Shown here piece after piece: positions 1 through 10,700 of a DNA stretch of 64,000 nt. This DNA is from Seiridium cupressi. Its lineage: Eukaryota; Ascomycota; Sordariomycetes; Amphisphaeriales; Sporocadaceae. Within the stretch, counting starts at the first letter, position 1. Each line of letters opens with the position of its first letter. Position numbers and translations under genes: made by a program. The notes under the pieces were generated by a model. The model did no database searches. It saw only the letters and a list, made by a program, of their open reading frames with translations, and was not told the DNA's origin. Where the stretch lies: NCBI GenBank assembly GCA_036674765.1, contig JARVKI010000045.1:62001-126000 (forward strand), given 5' to 3'.

Positions 1-2
1 AG

Positions 3-1389
3 GAAAACCCTAAAGATCCGCTGCACCACGGTAATGCACCTCACAACATTGTATCCGCTGGAAGAGAGTTCCATGCCACTATTAGGAGGGTACTCTCTCA
101 TGGGTTTTCCGCTCAAAACGTCATCAAGCAGCAGCCGTTGATGATCTCGTCAATCCGTCTTTTCATACAACGACTATATGAGCAAACTGCAGGGTTTTCG
201 CGCGAAGATTGTCCTCCAGTAGAGATGACCTCCTGGCTCAATTTTGTGAGCTTCGATGTCATGGGTGACTTGGCATTCGGGGAGACATTTGGCTGCCTAG
301 AACGGTCAGAGTATCATCCGTGGATCAAGCTGATCCATGCCAACGCCAAAAGGGCAACCTACTTGCTCGCGGCTGGACGAATCCCAATACTAGTACCGGT
401 CCTCCGCGTCTTATTCCGGAAACAGCTTGTACAGGCTGAGTACGATCTGAACAACTTCGTTCGCCAGAAAGTTGACCAGAGAATCCGCTTGAGTAGTGCG
501 CGTCCTGATCTAGCCGAGTCCTTGATCAAGGCCATGGATCGTCATGTACGTGAGCCACACATGTCCTGCCCTTCTGAATCTCGAAGAAAAAGAACCAATT
601 CTGAACAATGTCTTAGATCATAGATCGAGAGGCTGTCTATGAGAACTCGAAGGTGCTGCTCGCCGCTGGATCAGAAACAACTGCCACTGCGCTCATGGGT
701 GCAGTTTACCTTATCGCTGCCAATCAGGTGGCTAGGGAGAGGCTTAATACGGAAATACGCGCTGCCTTTGAGGCAGAAGAGCAAATCGATATCAAAACTA
801 CGGCCAACCTAAAATACTTGGCTGCAGTTATCGAAGAAAGCTTGCGACTATATCCACCCTCACCGCATGCATCGACACGCATCACGCCTCCGGGTGGTCA
901 GACAATCTTGGGAAGATGGGTACCCGAGAACGTGAGTGCTACCAATTCCTGCCCCGGACTAAAACTGAAAGTGTAATAGACTATACTGGGCCTTTGGCAG
1001 TGGGCCATCTACCACAACGACAGCATGTTCCACGAACCTTTCGAATTTCGGCCAGAGCGCTGGTTGAATGACCCGAAGTTCCAGAGCGACTGTAAGGATG
1101 TCTTCAAACCGTTTCACACTGGTCCGCGCAGCTGCTTAGGAGTCAAGTAAGTGACACTGGATTGAAATGTAACCTCTCGAAACACGGTACTAATCAAGTA
1201 ACATCGGACAGTCTTGCAAATGCTTTGATACGAGTCATTCTAGCCAGAATCATCTGGAGTTTTGATTTAGGCTTACCGCCAGAGGGTCGCGACTGGCTCC
1301 AGCGCGAGGACCACAAGATATTCATCGGATATACAAAGCCACTGCTGTTCCTCCGGCTCACACCACGTCAACCCGCCAGAGTGGAGTGA
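3..1389 (+). CDS. Cytochrome P450 monooxygenase, 5' truncated by window edge
   Basis: This is a heme-thiolate monooxygenase, of which about 400 C-terminal residues are visible. The reading frame is open from base 3, so the N-terminal membrane anchor lies outside the window. I read four exons: 3-545, 617-931, 980-1146 and 1212-1389. The diagnostic motifs appear in order: a helix-C region rich in R/F/S before base 140, the I-helix AGSETTA at about 662-682, ExxR in EESLRLYPP at about 833, the FRPERW motif at about 1045, and the heme loop FHTGPRSCLG at about 1111-1140 with its Cys ligand. It resembles the isotrichodermin C-15 hydroxylase/CYP65-like P450s common in fungal clusters (family knowledge). 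It lies 0.8 kb upstream of the FAD monooxygenase on the same strand, so a tailoring oxidation is likely; the substrate is unknown. The second intron is only 48 bp. Confidence 0.9.
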
Positions 1390-2177
1390 CGAAGCTGTTT
1401 GACGGGCTGAGACCCAGGAGTAGATAACATTTGCTGTTGTATAAGACGATATCGTGAAACGGTAATTGACGAGATTGCCCCGTAATCAGATGTCCTGAGG
1501 CTATGATATCGGGTTGCCAACTATGTCTCAGTTATTTCCCTTGAACTCTATAGATAAACTATCTCCATAACAGTACAATCAAGAACTATCGATGAATACC
1601 TAATGATTTTCGATTGATTGCTAGTTACTCACTCACTCATTTAACTGCCGCCTGTTTCGTCATTGGGTAAAAAGCACGGATCTTGTCTGCTACGATATTG
1701 AGCCATTTAGTAATCGGGTTTCGCTTTTATTATTATTTAGGGCCAAAACTCTTTAGTATGTTGTGGTCGTTGACGTATAATCTAGTTTGCAGGCAAGATG
1801 TATATGTCGATACGTCCAGGGCGAATGGGTGTTCGTTTAAATGAACAGCTGGCTTTATCCAGACCCCGAGAAACAGTGCAAAGTAATCGGAATCATACAC
1901 GAACGTTGATGTGTGTGAACTTACACCAGTGCGAAGAGATGGAAAACACAATGATTGAATTGGCGGTCGTTGGAAAAGTCCGGCCCCACCCCGGACTTAC
2001 ATTATTGTTCTCGGATTGGGATGTGGAATACACAAAGGTCTGTCATCCTATGCGATATCGACCCCTCCGCTTAGATTCACATATTGCACAGTAACGCCTA
2101 CCCGCGTGCAATCCTTTTAGGTGTTTGGCGCCTTGACCTACTTCAAACTCACTTCATCAGCTATCATCACTGCTATC
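1390..2177. other. Intergenic region between P450 and FAD monooxygenase
   Basis: This 788-bp stretch has no recognisable gene on either strand. Short open frames here lack family motifs. It presumably holds the P450 terminator and the promoter of the monooxygenase, but I cannot point to a specific site. Confidence 0.5.
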
Positions 2178-3674
2178 ATGTCGTTAGCGTCCGACCAGAC
2201 AACGGGTGGTTCACCCAATAGGACAGAATCGGGCGACACGCTCGGCAGCGCCCGATTGAAAATTGCTATTATAGGAAGTGGCATAATTGGCGTGATGACC
2301 GCTTTGGGCTTATTGCAGCGTGGCTTCGACGTAAAGATCTACGAGCAAGGCGCGAGCTTCCAGGAAGTAAGTGCCGGGTTCGCATTCACTGGTGTGGCAC
2401 GTGAATGCATGGAGCGTTTGAGTCCGTGCATCCTAGAGGCGTTGAAAAGGGTCGGAGAAGAGAACAAGCATCCACAGAATCGGTACTGGGACGGTTTCAG
2501 CAATAAACAGACAGCCCGAGACCAAGATTCTTTGCTCTTCCAGCTTTCCGCTCGCGACCTGGCTTACTGGGGTTGCCTCCGATCTTCTCTGCTTCGAGAG
2601 TTGGCGGCTGATCTTCCGCCAGGAGTCACCGAATTCAACAAGAAGCTGGTAAGCTGTATTGACAACGATAGTCAGGAAGCTGTTTTGCTGTCATTTGAGG
2701 ACGGCACCATTGCATTAGCAGATGCAGGTATGACAAGATAGAACGTGATCGCTGTGAAATTCTCTTACTAACTGACCACAGTCATCGGGTGTGATGGGAT
2801 CCACTCTCGGACGCGTCAACTAGTTCTGGGGGAGGATGATTCAGCCTCATACGCGAGCTACTCTCATCACACCGCCTATCGCGCGGTTTTGCCCATCGAC
2901 AAAGCAATTGCCGCAATCGGAAGTGATAAGGCAATGAATCAGTGCATACACATGGGTCCTGATGCAGCGATTGTGTCTTATCCCGTAAGTACATGATATC
3001 TACATTCAATCCTAATCCTGCGCACATCAATGCGGAATATTGTTAATACGGCAAAGGTCAGCAATTGGACACTCTGGAACGTGGCGATATTCGTACACGA
3101 TCCGGAAGAATGGCCCAATCCCAATTTGACTACGGTTAATGGCAGTCGGACCGAAGTGGAGACCGCCTTGAGAGAGTGGAGTGCAGATATACAACAAATT
3201 GCCAAGCAACTCCCAGAGTCTGTGACGAAGTGGGCCATCTTCGACATGGCCGACCACCCAGCACGTACATACGCTTGCGGTAGGGTTTGTGTGACAGGCG
3301 ATGCTGCACACGCGAGCAGCCCTTTCCAAGGTGCGGGAGCATGTATGGGCGTAGAAGATGCTCTCGTGGTCGCCACTACGCTGGAGGCGGCTTCGAAGAG
3401 AGCTGAGCAGAGACCTACACTAGGCATGGCGAGTGCCACTACCGCGGCGTTTGAGGCGTATAGTAGAGTCCGCATTGAGCGCTCGCAATGGCTCGTCAAA
3501 AGCTCACGCGAGACGGGAGACATGTATCAATGGAGGCTACCCACGACGAAGAATGACGCCAAAAAGTGCCACGCAGAGATGCAACAGCGAACAAGGATGA
3601 TTTGGGACTTTGACGTGCAAAGAATGGTTAATGATGCAGAAGCGGTTCTCGAGGAGGAGCTTTCTCGACGTTGA
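2178..3674 (+). CDS. FAD-dependent monooxygenase, salicylate-hydroxylase/dearomatase type (AfoD/AzaH/CazL-like)
   Basis: This is a class A flavoprotein hydroxylase of 456 aa from three exons: 2178-2727, 2782-2984 and 3057-3674. An N-terminal Rossmann motif GSGIIG (residues 33-38) binds FAD. A second motif, VIGCDGIHSRTR, begins exon 2. The conserved FAD-ribityl motif GDAAHASSPFQGAG lies near residue 332. I chose the ATG at 2178 because it places the Rossmann fold at the usual distance; an in-frame upstream codon at 2121 gives a less typical leader. In azaphilone and asperfuranone pathways such enzymes hydroxylate and dearomatise the aldehyde released by the NR-PKS (established for AfoD, AzaH and CazL). 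The position directly upstream of an NR-PKS with a reductive release domain fits that role. The exact substrate is inferred. Confidence 0.88.
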
Positions 3675-4795
3675 ATGATGGCGGAGATCTGATATGATAA
3701 CCAAATTGACAGTCCTAGTCAGATTAGTGATGTCGCTTCAGTATTAGACCCAATTTGTTTTATTCTATGTGTAATGCGAGCCCTCGCCGCGCAAGAATCT
3801 CTATCACTAGCATAGCCGTTCCTCATAGGGACCAGTACTTCAGAGTGAAATACTGGGAGGCTGTGCGCACAGACAATAATATAATGCTAACCCCGATCTC
3901 TGAAAAGCACGCACAATGGTTCTAAGCAAACCAATGCAAGTTGGATAATGGCATCTACGACATCTGCATACTATCCAATGATATCGACCCCTGTAACAAT
4001 ACATAGCTGTTCTTTTTGATGTAACGGCCTGCATTTCGCACTAATTCGCTGTTGTGCAGCAAATCTTGGCTATACGGAGTCCCAACAATCCGAGCCAGGA
4101 TGTGCAACCAAATTACTCGGCTAAATATCAATCAAGACCATCCACATGCTTGTACAGCAACAATCTCGTTTCGTCCATTGGTGGAGCAGCGCAGTAGGCG
4201 GAGACTTACGAGGTCACAGCACAAAGTCAGGCTACCATGCACTCGGTAAGCATTCTACAGAAAACTAGATTTGCAGTGGAGATTCTCTCCATTCCTGTTG
4301 AAACTTGAGAATGATCAAAGGAGTATTCTCAAGGAGTTTCCTCATTGTTGAGTTATCATGAACCACCATTGACCGGAGTTTCTTTTCCATTTTACCCCCC
4401 TCCCCGCGACAAGGGACCCCCGGGGCTGATGGATACACCATATACTATACCCAATCTGGGTCTCCAGTATCTATATCCGCCACTAGAAACATTGTTGTTG
4501 GGTAGTAACGAGTTAGTAGAACCACATATGAGTTAATATTGTAGCAGAATTTAGAGTAACGGTCAACTCAAGAAAACTTGTATTCCGGTCCCTCATTTTG
4601 AGTTTTCGTTTTCTATCTTGGGACGGAAATTTCCATTTCACTCCCAGTGCCACAAGCATCTCTTTAGACTTTGAGCGTTCCGTCCTCTATCCTGCTAAGG
4701 TTCGTGAATCCTACTTTGTACCACTGCGTGAGGACTAACACTGACTGGACAAGACGGACGATACTTCCGTTCGTTTTTAAGCAGAATACGCAATC
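3675..4795. promoter_or_regulatory. 1.1-kb upstream region of the NR-PKS
   Basis: No gene is recognisable. The 3' end contains an inverted CGG/CCG pair (CGG, nine bases, CCG at 4755-4769) 27 bp before the PKS start. That layout is the type bound by Zn2Cys6 dimers. With a single example in the window this is only suggestive. A pyrimidine-rich stretch lies at about 4380-4410. Confidence 0.35.
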
Positions 4796-7700
4796 ATGAC
4801 TACTTCCCAACCACGTCCGCAGAAGAATGAGGTCCTTCTGTTTGGGCCGCAGGCCCTCCAATTTGACAGGCAATACTTGGAGAAACTTCGGAGAACGATT
4901 GCCACCGACCCTGATCAACGATGGATGCTACAGGTCGTTGGCGAGCTTCCAAGGTACTGGATTGCGTTGGCCAAAACATTGCCCGATCTGGCACATACTC
5001 TCCGTAATGAGCGAGTTGTCTTGGACCTAGGGGCTTGGCTTATGTCGGAAGATGACGTCGAGTTCCCATTCGGAGAAGCGGGCAACGCAGTACTTACGCC
5101 CCTTGTCGTACTACACCAACTCACCCAGTACTGGCAGTACGTTCAGAAGAAATATGGCGAAAGTCAAGCTAGCGGCACCACGGTCGATTCGCAAGCCGAG
5201 TTGGTGGCGACTCAGCAATATGGTTCCGAGACTCACTCTCTGGGACTATGTACAGGAATGCTTAGCTCCTTTGCTGTCTCTAGTGCGAAAAGTCGACTAG
5301 AATTTGAAAAGTATGGATCAGTTGCTGTCCGTTTGGCTATGCTCATCGGCGCTGTCGTCGACGCCGAAGAGTCTTCGAATCAAGCGCTCGGCCAAGGCAA
5401 GGCCACGTCCTTTGCCACTGCCTGGCATAACGACAAGGAGGAACAAGATTTTCGTCGTATCTTGGATAGTTCTTTTCCTGACACCTACATATCGGTACGC
5501 TATGACGAAGCACGCGCGACAGTGACTACGTCCGAGCATACTGCCGGAGAGCTACTGCAGCAACTTCGGGATGCTGGCATCACGGTTGCTGAGGTTGGTC
5601 TGAAGGGTCGCTTTCACAACCCGGACTCTGAAACCAGTCGTCATGCAGACGCGTTAGTTGCGCTCTGCGATGGTGATGCAACACTGCAGTTTGCCGAGCC
5701 CGATGAGTTGGCCTTTCCGAGTTATACGAATGCGGGCGACGGTGCACCAGTGTCGAAAAACGGCGAGAGTTTACATAAGCTGGCACTGCAAGCTATATTA
5801 ACTCAGCAATCGAACTGGTGTGCGACGTTCAAGGCTATCAATTCTTCTTGCATCGATGGACATGATGGGGCCAGAGTGGTGTCTTTCGGGCCTGATCGAT
5901 GCGTTCCACCCACATTCATCAGGTCTCTGAGTCCAAAGATCATCCACTCTTCTGGTCTGAACCATGAAGAACAGCAAAGTCACAATAGTCTGCTCGACCC
6001 GGGGTTGCCGTTCCAGAACTGGGACTCGACACGCGCTAGACCCTTGGATCACCAGGCGCAGCAGCACCGACTTGCAAGAAACGACGAGTCCATCGCTGTG
6101 GTGGGTATGTCTATAAAGGTCGCCGGTGCAGATGACTTGAACGAATTTTCGGACTTGCTCAGAACAGGTCTGTCGCAGCATGAACTCATAGGCGACGATC
6201 GCTTGATGCTTGACACCCTCTTCCGAGAAGGAGACAAGGACCCCGAACGGAAATGGTACGGAAACTTCGTGCGAGATCCAGGAGCTTTTGATCACAAATT
6301 CTTCAAGCGCAGCCCTCGCGAGTCATCTACGATGGACCCTCAGCAGCGCTTGTTCTTGCAGGCAGCATACCAAGCCGTCGAGCAATCAGGCTACTTCAAC
6401 GAGACGACTAGAAGTGACAATAGACGGAACAAAGAGCATGTTGGCGTCTACCTCGGCGCTTGTTCCGGCGATTGGGAGCACCATGCTGCCTGTCATACGG
6501 CAAATGCTTTTACAGCCACGGGCAATCTGAAGAGCTTTATCCCAGGTAAAGTGTCACACTACTTTGGGTGGACCGGCCCCTCAATAGCATTTGACACAGC
6601 ATGCTCCGCATCAGCAGTGGCTATCCACACAGCATGTCGCAACTTGCTTTCAGGCGAATGCACAGCTGCACTGGCTGGAGGGGTCGCCATGATGAGTAAC
6701 TTTCTCTGGTTTCAAAACTTAGCAGGCGCAAGTTTCTTAAGCCCCACGGGCCAATGCAAGCCTTTTGACGAGTCTGCCGACGGCTATTGTCGCGGCGAAG
6801 GTATCGCATGCGTATTTCTGAAGAAGATGTCTGACGCCCTGGCGGATGGCAATCCAATCCTAGGCTGCATCCCAAGCACTGCCGTCTACCAAAATCAGAA
6901 CTGCACTCCACTTTTTGTCCCGAACTCACCTTCGCTATCTCAACTGTTCACAGACGTTGTCCAGAATGCGAAGTTAAGCCCTCGAGACATCTCTCTAGTT
7001 GAAGCACACGGGACCGGAACTCCCGTAGGGGACCCAGCTGAGTACGAAAGTATTCGCATGTCACTCGGCGGCGGAAACCGCTTGGATACGCTGACTATCG
7101 GCTCGGTCAAAGGCCATATTGGCCATACTGAGGGCGCTTCAGGCGTCATTGCTTTGATCAAAGTTATCTTGATGATGCAGGGGAACTATATCCCCCCTCA
7201 GGCAAGCTTCTCGAAGATGAGCAGCCATATCAAAGTTACACCGGAGGATCACCTGGAAGTGGCCACATCTTTACGCTCGTGGAACCCAAAGTTCAAAGCC
7301 GCTCTCATCAATAACTACGGCGCAAGTGGATCCAACGCCTCCATGATTGTAACGCAACCTCCACAAGGATTTGATGGCCTGCCAACTGCTCCTATTCGGA
7401 ATTTCGCCGACAGCCAATCATTCCCTTTCTCTATCGCGGGCTTAGATGGTCGCGCGATTAGCTTGTATGCCGAAAAGCTGCTTAATTCCATTCGCTCTCG
7501 CCCCGATCTCAGGCTTGCGGATCTATCCTTCCAACTGAATCTACAGTCAAATCGCCGGCTCCTACAAAGGTCAATTTTCACTTGTCGCTCCATTGGGGAG
7601 TTGGAAGGCAAACTGTCCAAGTTGAGCTCTCAGTCTGACCAGCCGGGAAGTACCTTCAGTGCTGCAAAGCCCGAGAGGCCTGTAATTCTTTGCTTTGGGG

Positions 7701-10700
7701 GGCAGGTATCAACATTTGTTGGACTGGACGAGAAGCTGTACAACAGTATTTCAGTCCTGCGTCATCATCTGGATCGTTGTGATGCGGTTATACAGTCACT
7801 CGGACACAATACAATCTATCCGGATATCTATAGGCGGCAGCCAGTAAAAGACACGGTCAAGCTTCAGACTATGCTGTTCGCTCTGCAATACTCTTGCGCC
7901 AAGAGCTGGATGGACTGCGGTCTCGACGATAAAATTGTCGCTGTCGTCGGCCACAGCTTCGGTGAGCTTACGGCTTTATGCATCTCAGGTGTCTTAAGCC
8001 TGAAGGACGCAGTTAAACTTGTTGCGGGCCGGGCTCGACTGGTCCGTGACAACTGGGGCCCAGAATCCGGCGCCATGATGGCTGTAGACTCGGACGAGAC
8101 ATTGATCAATGAGCTTCTGAAGGAGTCAAACGCAAACTACGGCGGGGAGCACAAGGCTAGCATTGCTTGCTTCAACGGGCCCCGAAGCTTCACGCTGGCT
8201 GGTTCTGTCAGTGCCATAGACAGGGTCGATGCCACGATAGCAACTTCAGCAAGATTTTCGGGGATCAAGCACAAACGACTCAATGTGACCAATGCTTTTC
8301 ATTCAAGCCTGGTCGATCCTCTGATGGACAACTTAGAGCTGATCGGCAAGGAGCTCACCTTCAACGAGCCTTTCATTCCCTTTGAGCGTGCAACTGCGAC
8401 GGAACACACAGGCAGCCTTACGCCGAGATTCGTGCCCGACCACATGAGATCACCAGTATACTTCAATCATGCTGTCCAGCGGTTGTCACAGAAGTACTCG
8501 TCCGCGATTTTCCTCGAGGCTGGCTCGCAATCAACGATCACCCTTATGGCCAGTCGAGCGTTAGCTCACACCGCCGCGTCCAGTTCTTCCCATTTCCAAG
8601 CGCTCAATATTACAAACGACCATGGACTTGATGGGCTCACAGATGCCACCATATCCCTGTGGAAAGAGGGTGTGTCTGTCAGCTTTTGGGGTCACCACCA
8701 TCTTCAGTCGCACGAGTACCCACCGCTATTTCTACCACCCTATCAATTTGATAAAAGTACCAACCATTGGTTGGAACTCAAGTCGCCAGCAAAAGCTGTC
8801 GCGGATGCCGTGGCCTCTGCTACAGCTCGACAAGTGCTCGACCATCACTCTCATGGACTGGAAGATAAGGCGTCTCAACTCTGGACCTTCGTGGGATACA
8901 CCGACAGTGCTAGCAAGCGGCCCCGGTTTCGTATCAACACGGACTCGGCGTCTTACAAAGAGTACATCTCAGGACATTTGATAGCACAGACCGCACCAAT
9001 CTGCCCAGCCACCCTGGAAGTCGACATGGCCGTTGAAGCTCTATTTAGTTTGCATACAGAGTGGAGATCCACCGGGCTACAGCCCGTAGTTCACGACATG
9101 GTCAATCACGCACCCTTGTGCGTAGATCACTCACGCGTTGTGTGGCTCGATTTTCAGAACAAGGATGAGGACAGCACTCAATGGCTCTGGAAGATTACTA
9201 GCGAGGATGTCGGGTCTCCGCAAAACTCTCAGACCCACGTTGAGGCACGTATACATATCCGCGCATCAGCTGATGTGTCCTACATAGCCGAGTTTTCTCG
9301 GTTCGAACGACTGGTCGGGCATGCTAAATGTCTCTCGATGCTGTCACTAGATCTGAACAGCGGAAAAACTTTCGACGTTTTAACCGGCCGCAACGTCTAC
9401 CGCACTTTCAGCCCCGTCGTAGACTATGGTGAGCCTTACCGCTGTGTACAGGCCGTGGTTGGAGGGGATGACGAGTGCGCTGGTCTTGTTCACAAGCGCC
9501 ATACTGGTCAGACCTGGCTCGATGTGCTTCTCAGCGATAGTTTCAGTCAGGTTGGTGGCATATTCGTGAACTGCATGACGGATCACAGCCCGACTGACAT
9601 GTTCATCGCCACGGGATGCGAGTTGACCATGCGATCACCTCGAGTAGCCACCCAGCAGGGCCAAGAGGGTCCAAATGTATGGCATATTTATGCACGCCAT
9701 ACTCGACAATCCGAGAAATTATTCATTACAGACGTGTTTGTATTTAATGCCGCGAGCGGGGTGCTTACTGAGGTCATGATGGGTATCCAATATGCGAGGG
9801 TTGCGAAATCTTCAATGGCCAAGATGTTGACCAGGCTCACTAAGGACGAGTCTATGTTGAAGAATATCGTTCCCACTGCCCATAGTAAGCTCACTTCTGT
9901 GGTGAGTGCGGTCGAGAATCAGTCTCCCGATGCTCCATCTCCGAACCACGTTACTACGAGTAGCAGCGAAGCCCGTACGATCAAAGAAAAGATACCGGAG
10001 ACTGCTAAGAGCAAGAGCGGTAGCGCCAAGCCGAAGCACCCTGACATAACAGATGATGTCAGAAAGGTGGTCGCCAATGTTTCAGGCATTGAGGAAGACG
10101 AGATCGGGCTTGACTCTGAGATGGCCGATTTCGGTATCGACTCTCTTATGGGCATGGAGCTCGCTCGTGAAGTTGAGGTCATTTTCAAGTGTAAGCTGGA
10201 TCAGGATGAACTCATGGAAGCGACAAGTTTGCGCAAGTTTGTCGTGTGCATATCAAATGCCTTATTTGGACCCGTGACGGACAGCAGTGGCAGTGGAGAT
10301 CTAAGCGACGAGGGTGACGACAAATCCTGGTCCAGCGACAGCAAAGGTAGCACTACGGCGACATCCGTGCAGGAAGCGCATGAAGTTCTGCCCAAAGCAA
10401 ATGCAGTTGTATCGAACGGGCATGGAAGTACGACCGCCAAGTCCGATCTAGGCCCAGTTCACAACAATCTTGAACTGATACAACAGGACATCCTGGACGC
10501 ATTCGGAGAGGTCAAAATGCTTACTGATACCCACATCAAGAACTTTCATCTCGACAACATTGATAAAGTAATCATCGCTGCCACCAATCGTCTCAGTGCT
10601 ACATTAATCGTCGAAGCTTTTGACGAACTCGGCTCTCCATTACGAACAGCAATAGCAGGCGACGTGATAGACCCTGTCCCATATCTACCAAAGCATGACC

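Noticed and set aside
2978..3523. A 181-codon open frame opposite the FAD monooxygenase
   Set aside because: It is antisense to the GDAAH-containing exon and has no family motif.
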